In this document: positions 1-6,321 of the stretch, one piece after another
Numbering within the stretch: position 1 is the first letter of the stretch
How the letters are laid out: every line of letters begins with the position of its first letter
Assembly (NCBI GenBank): GCA_040752635.1
Contig: JBFMGS010000089.1
Coordinates: forward strand, 1 to 6,829
Direction: 5' to 3'
Length of the DNA stretch: 6,829 bases
From: JBFMGS01 sp040752635
GTDB taxonomy: Bacteria; Bacillota; SHA-98; UBA4971
Notes under the pieces: generated by a model
What the model was told of the DNA's origin: nothing
Seen by the model: the letters and a program-made list of their open reading frames with translations, nothing else
Database searches by the model: none
Program-made: the position numbers and the translations under genes

Positions 1-88
1 AACTACTCCGGCCGATGCAAGGCTTTCGCTGGAGATCGTCCTTACTGTCATCCGTTCTCTGGAAACTGGCGAGGTAGTGGAGATGTAG
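1..88 (+). CDS. Gfo/Idh/MocA-type oxidoreductase, C-terminal end only (partial)
   Basis: Frame 2 is open from the left edge to a TAG stop at 86-88. It encodes 28 residues, including the stretches LSLEIVLTVIRSLETG and EVVEM. The pattern of a hydrophobic helix (LEIVL..I.S) followed by (E)TG..V.. at the very end of the protein is typical of Gfo/Idh/MocA NAD(P)-dependent sugar or cyclitol dehydrogenases. The Rossmann fold and catalytic residues would lie outside the window. It ends 28 nt before the next gene, whose ribosome binding site lies in the gap, so the two are probably one operon. With so few residues the family call is a pattern judgement; the existence of a coding 3' end is more certain than its identity. 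Confidence 0.55.
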   Translation, partial: TTPADARLSLEIVLTVIRSLETGEVVEM

Positions 89-100
89 TACCCCATAGAT

Positions 101-106
101 AGGAGG
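101..106 (+). promoter_or_regulatory. Ribosome binding site of the URO-D-like gene
   Basis: A perfect AGGAGG lies 10 nt before the ATG at 117. It fixes the start of the URO-D-like gene and fits a Gram-positive style of translation initiation. Confidence 0.8.
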
Positions 107-116
107 TCTGGACGTC

Positions 117-1121
117 ATGACACCCAGGGAACGGGTCATTACCGCACTGAACCGGTCGGTCCCGGACAAGGTGCCGAAGTACTTTGAAGTCACGCCACCC
201 GTCTTGGAGACATTCAAGAGAATTACCGGGGCGGAAGACCCAGCAGAGTACTTTGACCTGGAGATAAGAAAGGTCTCGTTTGCGCCGACTCAAAAGGCCA
301 CGGATTTTTCTTCGTACCTTGAGGGCCTACCTGCCGGGACCACCGTAAATGAATGGGGCATCGGCCATGTGAAGGGGTCTGGTTATGCACACTTCGTGGA
401 TATGGTCCACCCTCTAGCACGGGCACAAAGCGTCGATGACGTAGCGGAGTATCCGTTCCCTGACGTCACTGAAGAGTATCGCTGGCTCCACCTCGGAGAT
501 GCAGTGGAGCACTGGCATCGGCGTGGATATGCCGTGATGGGATGGCCTCCCTTTTACGGCGGTACCCTTTTCGAAACCACATGGGGACTTCGAGGGCTTG
601 AGAACCTTCTTGCAGACTTCATACAAAACGAAGCCTTCGCCGAGGCACTCCTCGACAGGATCACTGCTCTTTCGGAGGAGACGGCTGCCATAATGGCCAA
701 GTCGGACGTAGACGTGCTTGTTACAGGCGACGACGTTGGGATGCAGAGCCGCATGATGATAAGCCCATCGCTGTGGCGTAAGTGGCTGAAGCCTCGGCTT
801 GCGCGCGTGATCGAAGCCGCGAAAGCAGTAAAGCCAGGTCTTTTCGTTTTCTATCATAGTTGTGGGTACATCGAGCCCATCATACCAGACCTGATCGAAG
901 TCGGGGTTGACGTGCTAAACCCAGTTCAACCCGAGAGCATGGATCCCGCCAAGCTAAAGACACTTTATGGAGACAAGCTTGCTTTTTGGGGGACCATCGG
1001 GACTCAGAGCACCCTACCGTTCGGCACCCCGGAGGACGTAAGGCGGCAAGTCAAGTACATGATAGATGCAGTTTTCTTCATGATGGACCTGCTGCTTGAA
1101 GTGCGCCAAAGAGCTCGATAG
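117..1121 (+). CDS. URO-D/MtaA superfamily protein, C-terminally truncated
   Basis: This 334-residue protein belongs to the uroporphyrinogen decarboxylase-like superfamily, which also holds the corrinoid methyltransferases MtaA and CmuA. Visible marks are the N-terminal MTPRERVITALNR, a TGDDVG segment (residues 203-208), a YHSCG motif (246-250; the His-x-Cys pair is the zinc-site element in MtaA-type members), NPVQPE (268-273) and a QSTLPFGTPEDVRRQV segment (297-312). Copies next to sugar dehydrogenases, as here, are usually not haem enzymes; the substrate is unknown and I do not assign one. Family members normally continue about 40-45 residues past FGTPEDV with a glycine-rich strand and an APTH-like segment. 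Here the similarity stops near residue 319, and the last 15 or so residues (VFFMMDLLLEVRQRAR) are largely antisense to the M20 gene's 3' end. The protein is therefore probably truncated by a rearrangement or a mis-join, and may be inactive. The start is set by the AGGAGG site. Confidence 0.85.
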   Translation: MTPRERVITALNRSVPDKVPKYFEVTPPVLETFKRITGAEDPAEYFDLEIRKVSFAPTQKATDFSSYLEGLPAGTTVNEWGIGHVKGSGYAHFVDMVHPLARAQSVDDVAEYPFPDVTEEYRWLHLGDAVEHWHRRGYAVMGWPPFYGGTLFETTWGLRGLENLLADFIQNEAFAEALLDRITALSEETAAIMAKSDVDVLVTGDDVGMQSRMMISPSLWRKWLKPRLARVIEAAKAVKPGLFVFYHSCGYIEPIIPDLIEVGVDVLNPVQPESMDPAKLKTLYGDKLAFWGTIGTQSTLPFGTPEDVRRQVKYMIDAVFFMMDLLLEVRQRAR

Positions 1122-2241
1122 TTGACAGCGTAAGCACTTTGGCACCGATTACGAGGGCCCCGAGGTTGAAGACGCTCTCGGTATGGTGAAGGCCGGGGGA
1201 AAGGTCGGCGCCAAGCCCGATATAGGCGGTTTTGAGCGAGGGCTTGTGTTGCTTGTAGAAGTGGAAATCCTCGCCTCCCGGAGTGACAATGCGCTCGATC
1301 ACCCCGGACACACCCAGGACCCTCGTGATTGCCTTGCGCACGAGGGCTACCGTTTCAGGATCGTAGGCAGCAGCGGGTATATGCTTCTCCGCAACGATCT
1401 CAGCCTGCGCCCCCACACTGGCAACCATGTGAGACACCACGTCGTCCACCCTCCGGCGCAGCTTGAGGCCGACATCGTCACGCTCCGCCCGCAGGTTGAC
1501 GAGAAGTTCGCCAGTCTGGGGGACAGTCCCGCCTGAGCCGCTTCCCGCCTGAAGGCCGACGACGTTTACAGTAGCACACAGTAGCGGATCAGGCTTTATG
1601 CTGTTCACGCCCAGGGCCGCGGCCGCAACCGCATCAGCCGCGTTGATGCCGAGGTGCGGCCTGCCGCTGTGAGCTGGCTTTCCTGTGATCCGGTACCGAA
1701 CTGTCAGGCTCGCCGAATGCCACAGGGAGGGAGTCGCCTTGCCGAACGAGCACTCGGACGCAGGACGCAGGTGAATTCCGAGCAGGACTGACACATCGTC
1801 AACCGCGCCAACCTCGGCCATCCTCCTGGCCCCGAGACCAGTCTCCTCTGCCGGCTGGAATATCAGCTTCAAGTGCCCTTGGGCCTGTGGGCAACACCTG
1901 GCCAGGATTTCGCCGGCCGAGAGAACCATCGTCGAGTGCGCGTCGTGGCCGCACGAATGGACAAATGTCTTCCTCCCGCCGATTTCGTGTTCCATCGCGT
2001 CCATGTCAGCCCGTAAAGCGGCTACAGGCTGTGTGAGCCGCCCCAGTGAAGCTACAACGCCGGTTTCCGCAACCCCCGACTCGACCTGGAAGCCGGCGGC
2101 GCGAAGCCTGCCGGCTATGTATGCCGAGGTCTTCCGCTCCTCAAACGGCCCCTCAGGTGTTGAATGCAGAGTCCGATATGTCTCCACGATCTCGCTCTCG
2201 CGGTCCTGGATCTCCTCAAGAATCCTGCTTTCATCCATCAT
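1078..2241 (-). CDS. M20D-family metallo-amidohydrolase (N-acyl amino acid hydrolase type)
   Basis: The 387-residue protein has the usual length for M20D aminoacylase/IAA-amino-acid-hydrolase/AbgB-like enzymes, which use a two-metal centre to cleave an acyl or peptide amide bond in the cytoplasm. Visible residues in order are the ALRADMDA segment (75-82), HSCGHDAH (95-102, with the M20D Cys97 and His99 ligands), PAEETG with Glu132/Glu133 (130-135), GIHL with His157 (155-158), a dimerisation-domain KPAHSGRPHLGINAADA stretch (188-204), GGEDFHFY (322-329) and LHHTE with the C-terminal His ligand near 352. All expected metal ligands are present, so the enzyme should be active. The ATG overlaps the kinase stop as ATGA, implying translational coupling; AAGGTG (2250-2255) lies 8 nt upstream. 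Substrate is unproven. In this cluster an N-acetylated amino acid, muropeptide fragment or amino-sugar conjugate is plausible by inference. Its 3' end overlaps the truncated convergent gene by 44 nt. Confidence 0.9.
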   Translation of the reverse strand: MMDESRILEEIQDRESEIVETYRTLHSTPEGPFEERKTSAYIAGRLRAAGFQVESGVAETGVVASLGRLTQPVAALRADMDAMEHEIGGRKTFVHSCGHDAHSTMVLSAGEILARCCPQAQGHLKLIFQPAEETGLGARRMAEVGAVDDVSVLLGIHLRPASECSFGKATPSLWHSASLTVRYRITGKPAHSGRPHLGINAADAVAAAALGVNSIKPDPLLCATVNVVGLQAGSGSGGTVPQTGELLVNLRAERDDVGLKLRRRVDDVVSHMVASVGAQAEIVAEKHIPAAAYDPETVALVRKAITRVLGVSGVIERIVTPGGEDFHFYKQHKPSLKTAYIGLGADLSPGLHHTESVFNLGALVIGAKVLTLSTIELFGALQAAGPS

Positions 2242-3487
2242 TGGTCCTTCACCTTACGCGTGGCTTCCCCCACTGAAAGCCCGTGTTCCAGGCAACTCCT
2301 GGTCATGTTCGACAGGACCAGATCATCTACCGGGCGGCCGATCCTCTCGAGGGCGATCATCAAGGCCCCTATTACGGCTGGAAAGCGTGGGTTCACTATC
2401 CTCGCCGACGGAGCCGCCCGAAGGACCTCAGACCTGAAGGGGTCAATCACGAGCTCCCCAGCTTTGAAGACGCTCCCGCAGGGCGCCACATCGAATTCCT
2501 CACGCCCGAGCCCGAGCGCCTTCACCACAGCAACGGCGGAAAGTCCGAGTTCCTTCCCTACACTTCGGAGGATGTCGAGCGACATGGCGTCGCCTTCATG
2601 CGCGGAAGCGACCACAAGCGGTGCGAATGATGCGATTCCCCTCGCCTTCGCCTCAGAGCGATACAGCACGTTTCTCAGGTCATCGGGCGTTTCCAATCGG
2701 TAATGGGCAACAGCCTTCTCGACGAGAACGGTATGATCCCCGCGTCCATCGTGAGCCCTCGCCGCGGCGGCCAGCCCCCTTCTTCCGATGTCATAGCCGC
2801 TACCCTCATCGCCGATGAGGTACCCCCAGCCCCCAGCCCTCGCCCTTCGTCCGTTCCGATCGATCCCCACCGCGATGCTCCCCGTCCCTGATATGACGAC
2901 NNNNNNNNNNNNNNNNNNNNNNNNNNNNNNNNNNNNNNNNNNNNNNNNNNNNNNNNNNNNNNNNNNNNNNNNNNNNNNNNNNNNNNNNNNNNNNNNNNNN
3001 GCCCCCTTCTTCCGATGTCATAGCCGCTACCCTCATCGCCGATGAGGTACCCCCAGCCCCCAGCCCTCGCCCTTCGTCCGTTCCGATCGATCCCCACCGC
3101 GATGCTCCCCGTCCCTGATATGACGACCACGCCCCAGCCTTTCGCGGTCGCTCCCAGCAGCGCAGCGACTGCATCGTTCTCGAGGACGATGTCGCGTGCC
3201 GGCACGACCTCCGACGCTATACGAGCGACAACTTCACTCTGTCGCGAGAGGCCGACGCCGGCCATGGCAAGACATGACGCATCCACCCTGCGCGCTCGGG
3301 TCCCTGCCTGCGAGAAGGCGCCTTCGATTACATCCCTCAGGACCTTTCTGAGGGCTTCCTCGCCGTTCGGCAGCGAAAGGTGGTTTGACGGGCCGCCGAC
3401 CGCAAACCCAAGGACATGGCCGTCCTCATCGCAGAGCACGCACGCTGTCTTCGTGCCACCACCGTCTATGCCCAGCAGAAGGCGCAT
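2238..3487 (-). CDS. BadF/NAGK/MurK-type N-acetyl amino-sugar kinase (split by an assembly gap)
   Basis: ATP-dependent sugar kinase of the actin/hexokinase fold, BadF/BadG/BcrA/BcrD branch, which includes N-acetylglucosamine kinase and the clostridial N-acetylmuramate/N-acetylglucosamine kinase MurK. As given, the frame is broken by 100 Ns plus a 127-bp duplication (227 nt, not a multiple of 3). Dropping one copy and the Ns leaves 1023 nt, exactly 340 codons plus stop, and a normal family protein. Motifs in that product are phosphate-1 GIDGGGTKT (6-14), ENDAVAALLGA (103-113, with Asp105 at the probable catalytic-base position), phosphate-2 VVISGTGSIAVG (121-132), and GGWGYLIGDEGSGYDIGR (143-160), which is diagnostic for this NAGK-like group. 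The ATG at 3487 is chosen because AAGGGA (3497-3502) lies 9 nt upstream and family similarity begins there. A GTG at 3550 overlapping the upstream stop would add 21 unlikely residues. It is coupled to the downstream M20 gene. GlcNAc versus MurNAc preference cannot be told from sequence. Confidence 0.88.
2774..2900. repeat. 127-bp direct copy, left of the gap
   Basis: Identical, by base-by-base reading, to 3001-3127. Both copies encode the same piece of the kinase (around residues 120-162 of the restored protein) and end exactly at the N run. This is the pattern left when two overlapping contig ends are scaffolded without being merged; 127 is a common largest k-mer size in de Bruijn assemblers. 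It is not a biological repeat. Confidence 0.93.
2901..3000. other. Assembly gap of exactly 100 Ns
   Basis: A run of exactly 100 N, the conventional placeholder for a gap of unknown size. Because the flanks are the same 127 bp, the true gap length is most likely minus 127, meaning no sequence is missing. The kinase reading frame supports this. Confidence 0.97.
3001..3127. repeat. 127-bp direct copy, right of the gap
   Basis: Second identical copy of 2774-2900, beginning immediately after the last N. It should be collapsed with the first; the sequence then reads straight from the C-terminal kinase half (below 2774) into the N-terminal half (above 3127) in one frame. Confidence 0.93.
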
Positions 3488-3509
3488 ACCTGCACTTCCC
3501 TTCGGATGT

Positions 3510-3540
3510 CGCCCCGTTCGCTCGGATTCGAACCGGGGCG
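3510..3540 (-). other. GC-rich intercistronic stem-loop before the kinase gene
   Basis: On the minus strand CGCCCC-G-GTTCG pairs with CGAAC-GGGGCG around an 8-nt loop (AATCCGAG). That gives 11 base pairs with a single bulged G, filling most of the 59-nt space between the acetyltransferase stop (3547) and the kinase start (3487). No T-run follows, so it is not a classic intrinsic terminator. It ends 7 nt before the AAGGGA ribosome binding site. Its position suggests mRNA stability, processing or differential expression within the operon, which is inference. Confidence 0.55.
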
Positions 3541-3546
3541 TGCCGA

Positions 3547-4794
3547 TCACACGTAGTTCAGCCCCGGGATCGGCAGCGGGACCGGGAAAGCCCGCTCCAG
3601 GAAAACCCTAAGCGGGCCGTGCCCCGCCAGGCCTTCGAGTTCCTGCTCACTGATCCCGCCGAACACCAACCTGGCGAGGACCGCCCTACCTGGTATAACC
3701 GCTTCTTCGCCGCCCACCCGCAGGACCCACCGCATCTCCCCGCCTTCAGACGTCCCGGGTTCGTCCGAGACGAGCACGTCCCTGCCGGGGCGCCTATCCG
3801 TCCTCTCTTCAATGTAGGAAGACAAGTTCTCCACAAGTATCCTGAAACTGGTGATGAAAAACGTGTGCCCCGGAAGCGTACATGGCACGCCGACCAGGCC
3901 GCGCTGATTCAGCAGGCAAAGGAACTGCCGGTCTTGGGCGGGGACCGTGAACGTCACGACCGAGGGAGAGAACTCCGCAAAGATGAACCCGAGGGCACTG
4001 ATGATGTCCTCGCGCGAGCCCGCATACTCCACGATGTGCACCCTCCTGGACCCATCCTGCATCGTCCGTGCGCGGGTGACCAGGTACGCTGATATCGGCT
4101 GCCGCTGCCCTCTGCACGCTACCAGGAGCTTCTCCTCCGCGTACAGCCGCATCAATTCAGGGTGTCTCCAGATAAGGCGGTCGAATTGCTCGCGGGTCCG
4201 AAAGAACCTGAGGGGCTCCCTTCGATATAGCTGGTGCAAAAGCTCAAGGTCATCTTCCTCGAAGAGCCGGAACAGCGTGTCATAGGCTTGCGGCGCCCTC
4301 TCGCCGCAACGCCCCGATGACAGCCCAACCCACACTTCACGGGCGACCTCGAAGCGCTCGAAGCGTCCTGCTTCGACGCATCCCAGTCTCTTGTACAGCC
4401 CGCGATCTCCGGAGATCAGCGCCACGGGGACCTCTGCAGCCTGAAGGCGCTCCAACACATCGGAAACGAGCTTCCCCGCAAGTCCCAGGCCCCGGTAGGC
4501 GGGCGCCGTGCATACGGACCCTATTGAGCCGACAGGCAGCCTGTGGCCGTCCACCAGAATCGCCTGGCGGATGTACCCCACAAGCGCTACCGGCTTTCCC
4601 CGGTCCGAGAACACCCTCAGCCCTTCGAGGTTATCGGGCGAGAAAAGGAGCGGGAACTGGAGCCCCATGCTTGCGCCAGCGGGTTCGAAAACCTCATTCG
4701 AGAGGGCGATAACCGCTGGTAGCTCTTCGACCTGAGGGCTCCGAGGACCCTCGAGGTGCGAGACAGCCGAGACAGCTTGATCGTCGGAATCCAT
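3547..4794 (-). CDS. Eis-like GNAT N-acetyltransferase
   Basis: The 415-residue protein matches the layout of Eis-type acetyltransferases: an N-terminal GNAT domain (about 20-150), a second GNAT-like domain (about 175-325) and a C-terminal SCP2-like domain (about 335-415). The acetyl-CoA pyrophosphate loop is the Q/R-x-x-G-x-G/A motif RGLGLA (101-106) within VCTAPAYRGLGLAGKLV. LISGDRGLYKRLGC (126-139) forms the last part of the CoA site, and the Tyr of GLYKRLG fits the usual general-acid position. The protein also ends in a free C-terminus, as Eis proteins do. Eis enzymes acetylate amines of aminoglycosides, peptides or proteins; the substrate here is unknown. The cluster hints at an amino sugar or cell-wall fragment, or self-protection, but that is inference. 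The ATG is fixed by an in-frame TAG 9 nt upstream (4801-4803). The ribosome binding site is weak: GGGGTG about 12 nt away. Confidence 0.85.
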   Translation of the reverse strand: MDSDDQAVSAVSHLEGPRSPQVEELPAVIALSNEVFEPAGASMGLQFPLLFSPDNLEGLRVFSDRGKPVALVGYIRQAILVDGHRLPVGSIGSVCTAPAYRGLGLAGKLVSDVLERLQAAEVPVALISGDRGLYKRLGCVEAGRFERFEVAREVWVGLSSGRCGERAPQAYDTLFRLFEEDDLELLHQLYRREPLRFFRTREQFDRLIWRHPELMRLYAEEKLLVACRGQRQPISAYLVTRARTMQDGSRRVHIVEYAGSREDIISALGFIFAEFSPSVVTFTVPAQDRQFLCLLNQRGLVGVPCTLPGHTFFITSFRILVENLSSYIEERTDRRPGRDVLVSDEPGTSEGGEMRWVLRVGGEEAVIPGRAVLARLVFGGISEQELEGLAGHGPLRVFLERAFPVPLPIPGLNYV

Positions 4795-4851
4795 CGTTAC
4801 CTATTCACCCCCCGAGTAACACGCAACTTCTCCTTAGGTTCTCCGGGTTTG

Positions 4852-4909
4852 CCCCAAGCTCCTTGTTGTCGGTGCCGCAAACTGATACCGAAAAACAAGG
4901 AGCTCGGGG
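4852..4909 (-). other. Long stem-loop between the GHL10 and acetyltransferase genes
   Basis: Arms of 16 nt at 4852-4867 and 4894-4909 pair at 15 of 16 positions in DNA. In the minus-strand transcript the odd pair becomes G-U, so the RNA stem is continuous. On the + strand it would be an A-C mismatch, which favours minus-strand RNA as the functional form. Inside is a second 5-bp stem (TCGGT/ACCGA, 4869-4873 with 4887-4891) and a 13-nt loop. The 3' arm contains AAGGAG and the 5' arm its complement. No U-tract follows, so a simple intrinsic terminator is not supported. An attenuator, processing site or stabilising structure are alternatives. Confidence 0.6.
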
Positions 4910-4950
4910 TCTGGGGGAGGCGCACGCTCCGACCTAAGCGTCATTTACGC

Positions 4951-6138
4951 TCACAGTTTTCCGAGTGCTTCGCTAAGGGCCGTCCACTCTTCGTTGCTGA
5001 CTTCTCCGTACCTGAACAGCACGAAGCCCTGCGCGCCAGCCTCGCTGGCCGCCTTCACGGCATCGGATAGGTCTTGCGGGGTCACCTTGCCGTAAGCCTG
5101 GATACCGGCGTAAACCCTCGGCTTTCCGTTGCTTTCCGCGATGGCGCCCTGGGTCACGGCTCCGACCCACGCAGGCGTCTTGCCGTAGTCAGCATGATAG
5201 GACATGGGGCAGATGAAATCGTAGAGTTCGGCATCACTATATCGCTGCCCGTAGTGGCAGTGGCCGAACGTCTTGGAATCCGCAAGCGCGCCCTCAGGCA
5301 TGAGGCTTGCTGAAAACGCGACATTCGGCTTCATCTGCTTTACGACACGCCGCATGCTCTCTACAGCAGTTCTTATTTCTTCGGCGCGCATGTCGACCCA
5401 TGCCTTGACATCTGGATCGCCTTGCTCGTAGGCCCGGAAAAAGAATTCTGGATCCTTGGGACCGTACGGGCCGTCGTAGAGGGTCCTCGCAATGCCCTCC
5501 CTCACACGCTCAATGTCGATGCCCAGACGCCTGGCCTTCTCGTAGTGGTATGGGCAGAAACAATAGACCATGTGTGGGTACCGTATATAGTCGAGGTGAA
5601 TGCCGTCTACATCGTAGTTTTCGAGCACTTCCTGTATCATTTTCTCCGTATAGTCGAGGTGCGCTTGAGACGCAGGGCAAACCCGGCCGTCGGTCATCGG
5701 ATATGGATTGTGGTTTGTCTCAGGCTTTCCGCGATGCCACATGCGCTCTTCCGGATGGGCATCAGCAAACGCCTTGTCCTGGTTGAAGACAAACCAGGCA
5801 TGGACCTCGATTCCCCTCGGATGGCAAGCTGCTATCATCTCGGCGAGCACATCACGGTCGGGATTGTTCGGATCAGCGGGCGGGGCCAGCTTGCTCTTGT
5901 AAGCTGCAGTGCCCGCAGTACCTCTCACGAGTAGAAGCACCATGTTCACATGATTCGCTTCCAGGTCTTCAGCTATCGCCTCTCCACCTAGCTGTCGCAC
6001 AGTGCTGCCCCACAGCCAAACCCCCCTAACCCCGTATTCCTGACCTGCGACGGCAGGCGAGGTCATGCCCAGGGTCAACATCATGAGCAAGAGACCTGTG
6101 ATAAGAACTCTGGAGACCCTCCGAAGAACGCTCGCCAT
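4951..6138 (-). CDS. Secreted GHL10-family (PF02638-type) glycoside hydrolase-like protein
   Basis: The 395-residue protein is recognisable as glycosyl-hydrolase-like family GHL10, the family of B. subtilis YngK and of E. coli DigH (YddW), which cuts denuded peptidoglycan strands. Residues 1-31 are a signal peptide: RR-R positive start, a hydrophobic core (VLITGLLLMMLTLGM) and an AVA cleavage site before GQEYG. The TIM-barrel-like domain follows, with GVRGVWLWG (36-44), GIEVHAWFVFNQ (109-120), the hallmark DGIHLDYIRYP (178-188), CPMSYHADYGKTP (310-322) and GFVLFRYGEV (371-380). Asp and Tyr in the hallmark and the later Asp/Glu residues are candidate active-site groups. No membrane anchor or cell-wall-binding domain is added, so it should be released or sit loosely outside the membrane. 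The start has a strong AGGAGG site 10 nt upstream. Downstream neighbours are an acetyltransferase and an amino-sugar kinase, consistent with glycan breakdown feeding uptake. Actual substrate is not shown. Confidence 0.88.
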   Translation of the reverse strand: MASVLRRVSRVLITGLLLMMLTLGMTSPAVAGQEYGVRGVWLWGSTVRQLGGEAIAEDLEANHVNMVLLLVRGTAGTAAYKSKLAPPADPNNPDRDVLAEMIAACHPRGIEVHAWFVFNQDKAFADAHPEERMWHRGKPETNHNPYPMTDGRVCPASQAHLDYTEKMIQEVLENYDVDGIHLDYIRYPHMVYCFCPYHYEKARRLGIDIERVREGIARTLYDGPYGPKDPEFFFRAYEQGDPDVKAWVDMRAEEIRTAVESMRRVVKQMKPNVAFSASLMPEGALADSKTFGHCHYGQRYSDAELYDFICPMSYHADYGKTPAWVGAVTQGAIAESNGKPRVYAGIQAYGKVTPQDLSDAVKAASEAGAQGFVLFRYGEVSNEEWTALSEALGKL

Positions 6139-6148
6139 TACCTGTTAC

Positions 6149-6154
6149 CCTCCT
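6149..6154 (-). promoter_or_regulatory. Ribosome binding site of the GHL10 gene
   Basis: AGGAGG on the minus strand, 10 nt before the ATG at 6138. It is stronger than the sites of the downstream acetyltransferase and kinase genes, in line with high expression of the secreted enzyme. Confidence 0.78.
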
Positions 6155-6321
6155 TTTCCAGGGCTATCTTGTGATAAGCGCACGTGATCCCGCATCGACC
6201 GATCCCGCTTGTTCTCCTGATCACACCACTCTTCAGAGCCCCGCTCCGCCTGTACAAAAGAACTGAGATTACTTCTCCACCACCTCCGGAAACTGCTGAT
6301 CGCGCCTATGCGCCGAACATG

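Noticed and set aside
2774..3127. Direct repeats flanking a gap, as from a mobile element or tandem duplication
   Set aside because: Copies are exactly 127 bp, identical, abut exactly 100 Ns, and their collapse restores a reading frame; an assembly overlap explains everything.
3516..3545. A T-arm-like string GGTTCGAATCC on the minus strand, suggesting a tRNA end
   Set aside because: Only 4 of 5 T-stem pairs form, and there is no acceptor stem, anticodon arm or CCA. The upstream part is the end of the acetyltransferase gene, and the bases are better explained by the 3510-3540 stem-loop.
3488..3550. Alternative GTG start for the kinase at 3550, overlapping the acetyltransferase stop as GTGA
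   Set aside because: It would add 21 residues with no family similarity ahead of MRLLLGIDGGG, while the ATG at 3487 has AAGGGA 9 nt upstream.
3385..4092. A 235-residue open frame on the + strand
   Set aside because: Antisense to the well-supported acetyltransferase and kinase genes; no family motifs, composition typical of a high-GC shadow frame.
4795..4840. Tiny leader peptide ahead of the acetyltransferase (AAGGAG followed by a GTG and five codons)
   Set aside because: Too short to tell from chance and not clearly linked to the stem-loop; no coding pattern.
4937..4951. Small hairpin AGCGT/ACGCT just after the GHL10 stop as a terminator
   Set aside because: Only 5 bp, no T-run follows on the minus strand.
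6139..6311. A roughly 55-codon minus-strand open frame ending at a TAA that overlaps the GHL10 ATG
   Set aside because: No ATG start, no ribosome binding site at a suitable place and no recognisable protein pattern; treated as an intergenic region.
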